From Podocnemis expansa (Eukaryota; Chordata; Testudines; Podocnemididae), in assembly GCA_007922195.1 (NCBI GenBank), contig ML681995.1, positions 16,047,689 through 16,111,688 of the forward strand: a stretch of 64,000 nt of DNA, read 5' to 3'. Shown here piece after piece: positions 1 to 10,107 of this stretch (the first letter of the stretch is position 1; each line of letters opens with the position of its first letter). The position numbers were made by a program, and so were the translations under genes. The notes under the pieces were generated by a model that worked only from the letters and a program-made list of their open reading frames with translations, did not search any database and had not been told where the DNA came from.

Positions 1-1086
1 AAGCCACGCTGGGCACCTTCCACATTTGCTGTTCTTTCTGATCATTGGAATGGTATCTTCCTGTACCCTTAACCAGGTTTCTTGAAAATACAGCCAGCTC
101 TCTTGGACACCTTTCCCCTTCAGATCAGCATCCCAAGGGACCCTGCATATCAGTTCCCTGAAGGAGCCAAAATCTGCTTTTCTGAAGTCCAGGGTCTGCG
201 TTCTGCTTCTCTACTTTCTTCCTTTGATCAGGATTCTGAACTCCACCATCTCATGGTCACTGGTGCCCAAGTTGCCATTCACTTCTACTTCCCTGATCAA
301 TTCTTCTCTGTTCGTGAGCAGCAGGTCGAGAGGTGTAAGTCCCCTAATTGGTTCCTCCAGCATTTGTACCAGGAAGTTGTCCTCAACATTCTCCAAGAAT
401 TTCCTGGCTTGCCTGTGCACTGCTGTATTGGCCTCCCAGCAGATGGCAGGGTAATTGAAGTCCCCCATGAGAATCAGGGCCTGTGATCTAGAAACTTCTG
501 CAGGTTGTCCATAGAGTGCCTCATCCACCTCCTCCTTCTGGTATGGCGGTCTATAGCAGACACCCACCACGACATCCCCCTTTTTGCCCTCCCCTCTAAA
601 CTTAACCGACAGACTTTCAACTGGCTCGTTTCCACTTCCATAATGGAGCTCTGAGCAGTCATAGAGCTCTTTTACATATAGCGCTACTCCTCCCCCTCTT
701 CTTCCCTGCCTGTCCTTCCTGAACAATTTATACCCATCCATGGCAGAGCTCCAGTCATACAAGCTATCTCACGATGTCTCTGTTATTCCAATTATATGAT
801 AATTCCGTGTCTGTGCCAGTACTACTAATTCTTCCTGCTTGTTTCCCAGGCTCCTCACATTCGCGTACAGACATCTAAAATACTGGGCTGATTGTCCTAC
901 ATTCCCCTGTCGATTTTCAGTTCTATTGCGTCTATCTCCCTGTATTTTCTCCTGGCATTGTCCTTCCCAACTCACTTCAGGTATTAGGGCTGCATTAGAA
1001 TACTTAAGACAATGATTTGACCCCCCCCCCATGTTGCAACTATCCTCGCTTTTATGTCTGGTGTTACAGTCCCAGCACCCCCCCAA
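1..1086 (-). pseudogene. CR1 ORF2 endonuclease (APE-type), partial and broken
   Basis: N-terminal endonuclease of CR1 ORF2, which nicks target DNA for target-primed reverse transcription. It opens with FRCLYANVRSLGNKQEEL (the N of the APE fold), then IIGITETS with the catalytic glutamate, [28 protein letters not shown] with the catalytic aspartate-asparagine pair, and [11 protein letters not shown] carrying the catalytic aspartate-histidine. An in-frame TGA near 767 separates the TETS block from the rest, probably CGA to TGA decay. The sequence continues left of 211 in another frame and is cut by the window edge, so the reverse transcriptase is not seen here. Confidence 0.85.
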
Positions 1087-1183
1087 GTTCCACCCCTTCC
1101 CCCAGGTCTCCCACCTTGTGACTTACCTGTGGGCTTTGGTCTCCTTCCCCCTTTAAACCTAGTTTAAAACCCTCCTCACTAGG

Positions 1184-2235
1184 TCAGCCACTCAGCGTCC
1201 ATCTCTGTCCTTCTTCCTGGAACAGCCCCCCATGGTTGAGGAAGCCAAACCCCTCTTCATGACACCATCTTCGCAGCCAGGTGTTCAACTCCAGGATGCA
1301 TCTGTCTCTGCTCAGGCCCCTACCCTTGACCGGAAGGATCGAGGAGAGCACCGCCTGTGCTCCGAACTCCTTCACCCGCACTCCCAGAGCCCTGTAGTCA
1401 CCTTTGATCTGTTGAGGATCACCTCTCGCAGTAACATTGGTTCCCACATGGATGAGTAGCATGGAGTAATAGTCAGAGGGGTGGATGATTCTCAACAATC
1501 TCTCTGTAATGTCTCGGATACAGGCACCCGGCAGGCAGCATACCTCCCGAGAGGCCTTGTCAGGGTGACAGATGGGTGCTTCCATCCCTCTCAGAAGCAA
1601 GTCTCAACCACCACAACCCTATGTTTCCTCCTGGCTGTGGTGGCTGTGATCCTTCCAGTCTCGGGGGTTCATGGTGTTTCCTCTTCCACCTCATCCATCA
1701 TCTCTAGTGCTTCATAGCGGTTCTTCACCACAACAGAGGGAGGGATGGGAGCATGGGTGGAGCACTGTCTGCTGCCAGAGGTAACCAGGTGCCAGTGTCC
1801 TCCCTCTGCTATAGGTATCCCATCCTTCTCCAGTGGTCCGGCAGAAGTCTTTGGTACCTGGATAGTAGCCTCCTCCTTGCATGTCTTCTCGTGGATGCTA
1901 TCGATGAACTTCTCTAGGGCATGGATACTCCTGAGCCTAGACACTTCCTGTAACTCTCCCACCTGCCTCCTGAGAGAATCAACCAGAAGGCACCTGTCAC
2001 ATTGATTCATTTCCCCAGCCTGATTGTCTGTGACTGGGAAATTCAGGCCACAGTCCCTGCAAGTCCATACCAGGATCTGAGTAGAGATATCCATTCCCAA
2101 GATGTCTGTCTGGCTAGAGGCACAGGTGGAGGAGACAGAAGGGGTGCTGGCACAAACAGTGCGGCTCCTCTTCACCATCGTGGCCTCCAAAAACTCCTCC
2201 CCAAGCTCCCTTGTTTTCAGTCTCCTTGTTTGCAA
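1184..2235 (-). pseudogene. CR1 ORF1 protein: zinc finger plus esterase, broken
   Basis: CR1 ORF1 is a nucleic-acid-binding chaperone-like protein that packages CR1 RNA. The upstream block (1669-2235, 188 aa) has a paired-cysteine finger (CRDCG, about 20 residues, NQCDRC) followed by a leucine-rich segment (VDSLRRQVGELQEV) that could coil. The downstream block (1184-1600, 138 aa) is a GDSL/SGNH-like esterase domain, recognised by LLIHVGTN and by FLNHGG near the end. The residue after GTN is valine, where CR1 esterases usually have aspartate. The two blocks lie in different frames, so at least one frameshift separates them. Assignment rests on family motifs read by eye. Confidence 0.8.
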
Positions 2236-2610
2236 GATCCCTCAGTTGCTCAGCCACTGGCTTTTAAGGTCTTCGCTGCCCAGGTCAGCCCTTGCCCCTC
2301 TTTAAGCACACAGGGGAAGGATGATCACAAGGCTGATTGAAGCTGATGATCAAAGGTGAGCAGGGAACAATGGTACAAACCACCCCCAGACAATAACACA
2401 GTCACAGTTCCAATTCCCACAGTAACTGACAACTAACAGAAATCACCTATAGGGAAAGACACAAACACACAGTTAGCAATTCACTCATCCAAGCTTTGCT
2501 CTCTCGCTTGCTTCTTCAGCTAGGGGATCGCCTTCGCCTCCTTCTCATGGTTTCACCAACGCCTTCCTTCTCAAACTCTCCTGTTTTCAGTCCCCCTGTT
2601 CGCTATCTGA
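2236..2610 (-). promoter_or_regulatory. CR1 5' untranslated/leader region, partly repeated
   Basis: This stretch sits just upstream of CR1 ORF1 and has no coding frame of its own. The segment at about 2200-2240 and the one at about 2560-2605 are similar (both contain TGTTTTCAGTC followed by CC(C)CTGTT or CCTTGTT), which suggests a partly duplicated 5' unit of the kind CR1 uses as an internal promoter. Function is inferred from position only. Confidence 0.4.
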
Positions 2611-3235
2611 TGGTGTTCCTAAAATGAAATTTTGAGTTATGATTTGGTTTGCAGGAAGCTTCACTGGGGCCAGCTGGAGATTTTCTGGTACCCTAGGCAC
2701 CTGCAATTTTGGCGCCCCCCCCCCCACTGGGGTAGGGAGCCGGCAGGTCCGGGTGCTGGGCTCTGTTCTTATTGGCCCACTTATTGGCCTGCCTTCCCTG
2801 CCTTCAGGGTGGAACAGCCAGCCCAGAGCAGGGGGTGGGAGATCAGAGCCCAGCCTCTGGGCTGGCCCACTCCACCGCTGGGCTGGCTGTTCCCCACCCT
2901 GGGGGCAAGGCGAGCCAGCCCTGCAGGGAGGCCAGTTTTGCACTCTCCCTCCCCCATTGCCTTCGGCTCTGTGCCAAAGGCAATAGGGAGGGCACAGGAG
3001 ACAGGGCGGCCATGGGAACCATGGAGACAGGGGTGATTGCCCCTCTCATCTTTCCCAAGGGCAGCCCTGAGGGAGCACCCTTGACAACCCAGGTGACCGC
3101 CTTCATCACCTCGATGGGCAGACCAGCCCTGAGCTTCACTATTGTGTAAATGTGTTTCAGGCCAATGCCAGTCAAAACCAAATTTTGAAATAACAAAATT
3201 TCCAACAAACTGGAAATGCCAAGTTTTGGGCACCT
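2611..3235. mobile_element. Hairpin-rich MITE candidate with GC-rich core
   Basis: AT-rich ends flank a GC-rich core. The left end (GAAATTTTGAGTTATG) and the reverse complement of the right end (GAAATTTTGTTATTTC) form imperfect inverted repeats, each followed by TTGGTTT. Inside are at least two hairpins: one with arms near 2809-2830 and 2876-2902 (CAGCCAGCCC against GGGCTGGCTG), and one around 2945-2990 (CCCTCCCCCATTGCCTT against AAGGCAATAGGGAGGG). No clear target duplication was found, so class and borders are uncertain. Confidence 0.4.
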
Positions 3236-3344
3236 TTACTCACTAGAAAGATATTTCTTGTAATTTATGTGTGTGGAATCTTGTTGATATACTGTACACA
3301 AAGTACAACTTTTTATACTATTATTGGAAATTGCTGTATAGTGA

Positions 3345-3640
3345 ATAGTAAAAAGAAAGGTTGTTATGAGGAGAAGGTAGAAAATCATTCCCCTCAACCA
3401 CTGATGATAGGACAAGGAGCAATGGGTTTAAATTACAGCAAGGATGGTTTATGTTGAACCTTAGGAAACAATCCCAACTCTCAGGATGATTGATTACTCA
3501 AATAATTTGCCTAGGGTGGTTGTAGAATCTGCAGCATTGGAAATTAAGAGCAGGTTAGACAAACACCTGTCAGCAATGGTTTAAGATGGTACTTGGTCCT
3601 GCCGTGAGGATATTTCAAGGTCCCATGATGCTATGAAAAA
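3345..3640 (+). mobile_element. CR1 LINE 3' end fragment
   Basis: Matches the last part of CR1 ORF2 and the short 3' UTR: an arginine/glycine-rich tail region (GGACAAGGAGCAATGGGTTTAAATT), then CCTAGGGTGGTTGTAGAATCT, GAGCAGGTTAGACAAACACCTGTC, and a terminal AAGGTCCCATGATGCTATGA resembling the CR1 end octamer. Heavily diverged and 5'-truncated. Confidence 0.75.
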
Positions 3641-5689
3641 TGACAAATAGATCAACGCAATGAATATACAGAAAGTCTTTAAAATAAATAAAGAGAGAAA
3701 GGAATGTCTTGTGGTTAGGACTCTGGATCACTGCTTATCTCTGTCACAGACGCTCAGATCTAAGGTAAGTGACAGAGTCTTTGAAACTCAGTTCTCCCAC
3801 TCTAGAAGGAGAATCATTATGGATGGTCTCTTATCTGCCTTGTCCGCTTCATCTATTCATTCTTTAGGGTCCCATATGAGGTGTACATGCAATGCCTGGC
3901 AAAATGGGGCCATCATCTTGGACGCAGCCTCTAAACATGACTGCAATACCAACATTCACTATAAAGAACCTCTTTGAATCCACACCTTTGTCAGTTAGTT
4001 CAGATTTCTCAGATTAAAATACACTGAAAAAGTGCAATCACATACTATGGTGCCCTTTGTTGCCTGACATTTAAAATACTGGTTTAAGACCATGGAATGA
4101 CACTAAAATTGGCCAGGATAATGGACTAGCAGTATAACAGACAACAGTATGTATCTGAAACTGAAAATAATAAGAATAGGTTTTGTTAAAGAATGTGTTT
4201 GTTTTGTTTTGTTTTTAATGCCAATATACCTATATAATTCTTTGCTTTTCACTTCAGAGGGATTGCTATGTATGAGGATGTCTCATCTCAAGTGTAGAGA
4301 TATATTTGTATTTTCTTTCTTCTTCTAGGCAAACGTCAGTATAGTAATGGAGTGATAGCTCCTTAGGCAAAGATCCTCTGTTTAATCACATAAATGATAC
4401 AACATATGTAGACTTCTGTGGCAGGTGTGGGCATTTTGGGGGGTTTCAGTTCCCCCCATATGTTACTTATGCTTTTCAGTGGTGGGACCTGGGCGTGTTA
4501 TCCCTGCAGAGTTCACCAGCGGGCAGAAGGGCCTTCCCCCAGTGACACATCTGGTGACCAGGCCTCTTTGTCCTACTGAGTCATCCAGCTGGAACAGGTT
4601 GTGGCAGATGAAGACTAGCAGGAGTGGCCAACTTGCTCAGGAAGGAAACAAAGAACTGGGAGGGTCTAAAGAATGGGCCTGGGAGAAAGAGAACATTCCT
4701 GTGTAGGCCAGTGAGGAAGAAGCCTGAGAATGGAGCTTTCCAGGTAGTCACTGCTGTTCAGCTATTAGCAAAATCCTTCTATGCTGTGACCTGAGAATGA
4801 ATAAATCCTTTTGACTCTCATGCTGGCTGGAAATTGCTTCTTTTTGCAGTAGCTATGAACAAGGGAAGAATGCACTAATGCCTAGAACTTCTAGAAGATA
4901 TTTCCAGTTGTGGGGAGAGGCAAGATATCAGTAAGGCACAGAGAGAACACAGCAACCCAGATCCTCAGTCCTTGTGTATCAGTGCTTGTGTGTGAGCATC
5001 TCTGTTCTGAGCCATTCAATTAATGGAAAAGCTCATGATTTGGAACTGTCAATGCTTCCTTATGTGGCACACCTAAAGGTACATTTGCTCGCAAATGTAA
5101 TGAAAACAAATATTAAAATAGCTTTATTTGTCTGTCCTTTTTCTAATTTTCAGGGGAGTATTTCATAGAAAGTGAGCTATTTCCTTCCCTTGATTAAGAC
5201 TGCTAAGCACACATCCAACAATGGAAAGAACCCTTAAATTACTCTTAATAGATTACCAAGTGATTCCCCTGGCCAGGGCCATAACTACAATAGGGCAAAC
5301 AGGGCTTTGCCCTAGGTGCCCCAGTGTGGTTCAATAAAGCTGCTTTACTAAAAGGTCGCATTTTATGACAGCGGCCCCCAACGCTGCTAATTACAAGGGG
5401 CGTGTTCCAATCAGAACATGCCTTAAGTACCAAAACAGAGCATTATAGCTCTGCCCCAGCATAATGCAAGCTACATCATAAAATACAGTGCAGACCTACC
5501 ATAGCCATCTTGTCCTAGCACACACCACCCTGGTGGTAGCAGCTGTGGCCAAAGTGCAGATATACTCTGGCAAACATCAGCTGTTAGACTGGCTCCTTAA
5601 GGAATCGTTGCTGTCAGCTCAATTTAGAGCATTATTTGGACTGCTCTAAGTTATTCCTCAGGCCCAAATCAGCACACAGTGACTTATGG
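3641..5689. other. No gene recognised; possible weak MIR remnant
   Basis: AT-rich intergenic sequence. Around 3703-3870 there is a faint resemblance to a tRNA-headed MIR (TTGTGGTTAGGACTCTGGATC). Around 4419-4850 an AATAAATCCTTTTGACTCTC stretch resembles the R/U5 part of a long terminal repeat, but I find no matching flanking duplication. Around 5264-5470 is a moderately GC-rich, repeat-like segment I cannot classify. Confidence 0.5.
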
Positions 5690-5791
5690 ATTATGCCAGG
5701 TTCCAAAGCGGCAGCCATGTTAGTTTAGTGAAGCAAAAAAAGCAAGGAGTCCTGTGGCACTTCAATATTAACAGATTTATTTATTGCATGA

Positions 5792-5822
5792 GCTTTCGTG
5801 GGAGAATATCCCACTTTGCCAG
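5792..5822 (-). ncRNA. Decayed hammerhead-ribozyme-like core in Penelope tail
   Basis: On the minus strand CTGGCAA is followed by an AGTGGGA/TCCCAC stem and CGAAAGC, matching the layout CUGANGA, stem II, GAAA, stem III. Two positions of the first core box are transitions away from CUGANGA. Hammerhead motifs in Penelope-like elements are an established finding; activity of this copy is unlikely. There is one extra A before stem II compared with a minimal hammerhead. Confidence 0.55.
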
Positions 5823-6049
5823 GCGCTTTGAACGGGGAGAACTTACAGCATTGGATGAAAATAAATGAAGGGGAAAATAAGACATGGAATCAGGTCATAC
5901 TGCAACAGCAAATCAGAGCATATGTAAGGATTCAAACTCAAGGAGAGAGCGTACAGAGGGAGGGTGAAGTCAAATTACCTGCTATAATGTGAAAAGAATC
6001 CCTAGTCAGGATTCAGCTCTGCTGTCACACAATTTAATTTGCATATTAG

Positions 6050-6156
6050 TTCAATTGCATCTGTTTCTTTTTGAAGTCCCATTGATTTTCTTGATAACCA
6101 TAGTTAACAAGTCATCAATGAGGTGATTAGGAAGATGGAAGTGCTCAGCAACTGTT

Positions 6157-6191
<35 letters not shown>

Positions 6192-7084
6192 GCTGTTGTG
6201 ATTTCTGATATCAGTTTTGTGTGCATTTATTCTTCTGCATAAGGATTGTCCTGTTTGCCCAATGTATAAGGCTTGGGAGCATTTCTGGCACATGATGGCA
6301 TAAACCACGTTAGTGGAGGAGCAGATGAAGGACCCTTTGCTGGAGTAGCTGGCTTGATTAGGTCCTATGATGGTGTCTTTTGTGCAGATATGTTGACAGG
6401 GTTGGCAGCATGGTTTGTTACAGGGATATGTGCCTGCTTTAATGTCTCTGTTGTTAGGTCTGTAGTTGCTGGTGAGTATCTGTTTAAGGTTTGGGTGTTG
6501 TCTGTAGGCAAGGAGAGGTCTGTCTCCCAACGCTGGAGAGAGTAAGGGGGTCATCTTTTAAAATAGGCTGGAGGTCCTTAATGATCTCTTGCAGAGGTCT
6601 GACTTGAGGATTGTATGTGGTGACCAGTGGCATTCTATTGTTCTCTTTTTTGGGACCTTTCCTGTAGTAGTTGACTGCGGGGTACCCATCTGGCCCTGTC
6701 AATCTGTTTCTTTGCTTCTCCAGGTGGGTGCTGTATTTTTAAGAAAGCTTGATAGAGATCCTAAAGATGTCTGTCTCTGTCTGAGGGATCAGAGCAAATG
6801 CAGTTATATCTAAGGGCTTGGCTGTGGACAATGAACCGTGTGGTGTGTTTACGATGGGAGCTCAATGGATGTAGCTAACTATACCGATCAGTAGGTTTTC
6901 GGTATAGAGTGGTATTGATGTGGCCATCCCTAATTTGTACTGTAGTGTCCAGAACGTGGATCTCCGGTGTGGAGTGTTCCAGGCTCATTTTGATTCTCGG
7001 GTGGAAATTGTTGAAATCTCTGTGGAAATCTTGAAGAGCATCCCTGCCATGGGTCCAAATAATGAAGATGTCATCAATATAGCC
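6050..7084 (-). pseudogene. Penelope-like reverse transcriptase and GIY-YIG nuclease, broken
   Basis: Penelope-like polymerases are related to telomerase and carry a C-terminal GIY-YIG nuclease. From the right edge the minus strand reads GYIDDIFIIWTHG, the motif C palm region with its YIDD, then EIHVLDTTVQI and TTLYRKPTDR. After further frames (6484-6702: GPKKENNRMPLVTTYNPQVR) comes RPLLAYRQHPNLKQIL, a cysteine cluster (CNKPCCQPCQHIC), VVYAIMCQKCSQ, then ALYIGQTGQSLCRRINAHK, which holds the GIY-YIG signature and the catalytic arginine. A polyasparagine run from a (TTG)n expansion follows, then the conserved AEHFHLPNH. Only the last part of the polymerase remains. Frameshifts near 6484 and 6702 make it a pseudogene. 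Confidence 0.85.
6157..6191 (+). repeat. (TTG)n microsatellite inside the nuclease reading frame
   Basis: About eleven TTG units. On the coding minus strand this reads as an asparagine run between the GIY-YIG core and the AEHF motif, so the expansion kept the frame open. Confidence 0.95.
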
Positions 7085-7282
7085 TGTTAATACATCCCAG
7101 AATGGTGTTTGGTTTTGTTTTTGTTTTTTGCAACCGCGTTACACTGTTGACTCATATTTAGCTTTCAGTCCACTATGATGCCCAGACCCCTTTTTGTTGT
7201 ATCCTTCCTAGACAGTCATTGCCCATTGGCTGTGTCCACACCAGGGTTTTATTTCAAAACAACAGCCATTGTTTTGAAATAA

Positions 7283-7896
7283 AACCTGGCATGTCTAAAT
7301 GATGTTTCATTATTTCAAAATGACGGGACCCCATCGTTTCATAATAACGGTCGTTGTTTCAAAAGTGTTAAACCTCGCATCAAAAGGAAATAGCTGTTAT
7401 TTCGAAATGGTTGTTTCAAAACAACAGCGTTCAGACACGTTGTTTCAAAACAATGGCTATTTTGATTCCAGCGCAAGTTGACCTTCTTCCTCCCAGGGTC
7501 CTCAGGGGCCAGGAAGTACTCAGCCAGCCTAGTCCCTTGGACTGCCAGACACAGCACAGCAGGAATGGCTGAGGCACAAGGCACACAGGCACAGGGGTGA
7601 TGCCAGACACCAGTCTGGAGCCATGACTAGACCCTCACTCTCCTGCACATCTGGGCAAGAGAGGATATCAGGGTTCAGTTCCAGGCATGGTACCGGAATG
7701 TAGATGTCTATGAAGAAGTTGCCCAGGCCCTGGGTATGAGTGCATGATGGGGCAGATGTGCTCCAAAGTACAGTCCATCCTTGATTTTGCGGACGAATGG
7801 GGGGAGGAGGCATCCGGATTTCCCAAATGTCCGGGAAATTGAAAGCCTCCTCCCGTCATTTTGAAATAATGAAACATCATTTAGACATGCCAGGTT
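7283..7896. repeat. Perfect 46-bp inverted repeat in Harbinger A left part
   Basis: Arms 7283-7328 and 7851-7896 are exact reverse complements (AACCTGGCATGTCTAAATGA onward). The 522 bp between them hold no recognisable gene. The perfect match contrasts with the decay around it. Confidence 0.9.
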
Positions 7897-8460
7897 TGGC
7901 TGCTCTGCCCACAACAGTGAGGCCGGGCAGGCAGGCAGGCGAGTGAGCAGCCTCTGGCCCCCGCCTTCCCACCCTTCCTGGGAGCTGGGGGGGGGGGCGT
8001 TTAGGGCCCCACGGGGGCTGCAGGCTGCTCTGCCTGCCCAGCCTTGCCGTGGCGGGCGGACGCCCCACCGGCCATGCCTCCCCAGGGGAAGAGGGGGCTG
8101 GTGCGCGGGGTCTGACGGTGCAGCAGCTGGCTCTGCGCCCAAACACTTCGGCTTGCTTCACCCCCCAGCCCTGCCCCCGGCCATGAGCAGGCCTATTGTG
8201 GGGGGGAGTGGGGCGAAGCAGCCCAAACTGTTTGGGCACAGGGCCAGCTGCTGCACTGTCGGACCCCACGCACAAGCCCCCTCCTCCCCCGGGCAGGCAC
8301 GGCTGGCGGGGGGGGGGGGGGTCCGCTGTTTGGCTGCTCTGCCCGCCGCAGTGAGGCCAGGTGGGCAGGTGGGCAGAGAAGCCTGCAGTCACCAGCCCCC
8401 CCTTCCCAGGAGCTGGAAGGGGGGGTGGTTAGGGCCCCCTTCCCTGGCCGCCAGAATGGT
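7897..8460. repeat. GC-rich duplicated and inverted block
   Basis: A segment starting GCTGCTCTGCCCACAACAGT (about 7910-8012) recurs in the same direction at about 8334-8442. Between the copies, the segment near 8120-8165 (CAGCAGCTGGCTCTGCGCCC) returns inverted near 8220-8255 (GGGCACAGGGCCAGCTGCTG). Long G runs are present. All open frames here are by-products of GC content; I see no protein. Confidence 0.65.
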
Positions 8461-8469
8461 GCTGCCAGG

Positions 8470-8505
8470 GTCCTAGACTTCGGAAGATTCGTCCGAATCT
8501 TCCAA
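8470..8505. repeat. Near-perfect 34-bp palindrome beside the Myb-like gene
   Basis: GACTTCGGAAGATTCG, a two-base spacer, then CGAATCTTCCAAAGTC: arms match at 15 of 16 positions. It lies just before the first recognisable Myb-like codons and could be a binding site or simply part of the GC-rich inverted block. Confidence 0.75.
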
Positions 8506-8509
8506 AGTC

Positions 8510-9990
8510 CAATAAATCGAGGACCAAAACATAGAGGATGGACTGTAAAAGGGCTCTGGCAGGAGTATGCCTGGGCCAGGGACACCAGGCAGCTCCATGG
8601 GGCAGCAGCTGCCACCACGTGGCCCTTCTTTGAGGAGCTCCACGCATTCCTGGCCAAGAACCCAGTGGCCTGCCGGCTTGGCCTCTGGACTCTGGCAAGC
8701 CCCACACCATGGCCACATCCCCAGAGCCAGAGAGGTCCCCCTCAGAGGGCAAGGAACCCCTGGACGTGGGTGAGAGCAGCCAGCCCAGCAGTGCTCCACC
8801 TGCTAGCCCAGAGCTCATCCCAGAGCAGCACACCAGGAGCCCCAAGGAGGAGCCAGATGAGAAGGAAGCCGCCTTGCAGGGGACATCATGCCGGACATCA
8901 GGTGTCCCAGTCAGTGAGTGTACCTCTCCACCAGGCAGTGAGGCCCAAGAGTGCAAGGCATGGGTCCTGAGGGGGGGCACGGCCCTGGGATGGTGGGGCT
9001 CGGGCCTGAAAGGGTGCACAGGCTCTCATTTGGAAGTAGGTGGCAGGGAAGCATATGGAGACAGGGTCCCAGGTCCAAGCAGGATGGCAGTCCCTCAACA
9101 CGGGGGTGACAATAGGCAGACGTTGCAGCATTCAGGGCAGAGAGCCTGCAGCAAGCACTGCTGTCACTTGGCCTCAGGAGACGTCCCTGGCCACATGCTG
9201 CCAAGGACAGCTCACTACTGTGGATCACAAGGCCACGTGCCCCCTTAGTGCAGTGTACACAGCACACAGATTGGGAATCCTGTTGGCTGTCAGGGTAGGG
9301 ATGTTTGCACCTCACAGGCTGCACACACCAAGGCCAGTAGGCTGACAGTAACTGTTCTCCCTTCTGCCCTGCAGCTCATGCGCCCACCCACTGGCCTTCT
9401 GGTGGGAGCCCACCGACAACCACCAGGCACAGGAGGACAGCCCACCAGACCCGGGATGACATCCTGGCTAGCCTGCTCCACCTTGGCCAGCAAGCCAAAG
9501 AGTCACCCCAGGCCTGGTCCTTGGATCAGGGCAGGTGCCAGGACACCGCTGTCTGGCAGCTCCAGTGCACTGCTGACGCTGACGACAGTGTTGTGGCAGC
9601 CCTGGAGTGGCAGGCAGTGGCCCTCAAGCACCAGGCGACAGCCCTCAACCTCCAGGCAGCAGCCCTCGACCACCAGGCAGTGGCCCTTGAGAACCTCCAT
9701 GGTGCCATCCAGCACACGAGGGCGCACCTTGCCCCACAGGACCCAGAACCAGCTGCAGCAAAGGACCCAGCTGCCCCTTGCCACTGGTGCCCCAGGACCC
9801 AGGGTGGCCGTGGGGAAGGGCGTGGAGCAGCGGGCAATGCCCTGGGGGTGGCTCCCCCCTAATATGCCCGCAGCTGTCCCCAAACCCCCATCCCACATCC
9901 CCTCTCCCACTTTAGTGCCCCCAGTTGTGCCCCCACTCAACCCTTCCTGCTGCCCAAGCTGCACCTTCCCTGACCGCCTTGTTTGTAGTA
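8510..9990 (+). pseudogene. Harbinger Myb/SANT-like DNA-binding protein, broken
   Basis: Second protein of Harbinger elements; it helps bring transposase to the nucleus and to the ends. The first part (about 8510-8705) reads WTVKGLWQEYAWARDTRQ then WPFFEELHAFLAKNP, the last helix and linker of a Myb_DNA-bind_4-type domain; the first helices are missing. A proline/glutamate-rich linker follows in another frame (MATSPEPERSPSEGKEPLDV). A GT-type junction near 8898 and a pyrimidine-rich CTGCAG near 9374 suggest an intron. The last part (9410-9862) reads DDILASLLHLGQQAKESPQ and a heptad coiled coil, like the minus-strand protein of element B. AATAAA at about 9991 could be its poly(A) signal. Confidence 0.7.
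9611..9694 (+). repeat. Four 21-bp units coding perfect heptads
   Basis: Four consecutive 21-bp units encode QAVALKH, QATALNL, QAAALDH and QAVALEN. A seven-residue period with A and L at fixed positions predicts a coiled coil, probably for dimerisation. The homologous part of element B has only degenerate heptads. Confidence 0.85.
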
Positions 9991-10107
9991 ATAAAACAGG
10001 TTCACCTACGTTCATAGTTGTAGTTGAGTGTTTTACTGGTTTGGGTTCAGGGTGTGGGTGGGTTGGGTGGGGGGCTGGCTGTGGCAGAATGGGGGAGCGG
10101 GTGGTGT

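Larger units (their letters stand above)
1..2610 (-). mobile_element. CR1 LINE, 5' half, cut by window edge
   Basis: Minus-strand CR1 retrotransposon. Reading leftward from about 2610 there is a 5' leader, ORF1 (cysteine finger, then SGNH-type esterase) and the apurinic endonuclease part of ORF2, in the order expected for a vertebrate CR1. The element runs off the left edge before the reverse transcriptase. Open frames are interrupted by frameshifts and stops, so the copy is dead. The preserved 5' end is notable because most CR1 insertions are strongly 5'-truncated. The outer boundary near 2610 is estimated from the loss of similarity, since CR1 gives no dependable target duplication. Confidence 0.85.
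5690..7084 (-). mobile_element. Penelope-like retroelement, 3' half
   Basis: Minus-strand Penelope-like element truncated where it meets CR1 at about 7084. In coding order it shows the end of the reverse transcriptase, a GIY-YIG endonuclease, and after the stop a 3' tail containing a hammerhead-ribozyme-like core and ending in the common terminal sequence (reverse of AGCCATGTTAGTTTAGTGAAG). It links the short 'agctttcgtggg' repeats elsewhere in the window to a protein-coding parent. Reading frames are shifted more than once. Confidence 0.85.

Noticed and set aside
82..486. 134-aa plus-strand frame
   Set aside because: Antisense of the CR1 endonuclease.
8000..8460. CpG-island promoter of a host gene
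   Set aside because: The GC block is inside a Harbinger element bounded by its termini and a 3-bp duplication.
7529..8705. Several overlapping 70-180 aa frames on both strands
   Set aside because: GC-rich repeats suppress stops; no frame has a domain except the short Myb-like piece from about 8510.
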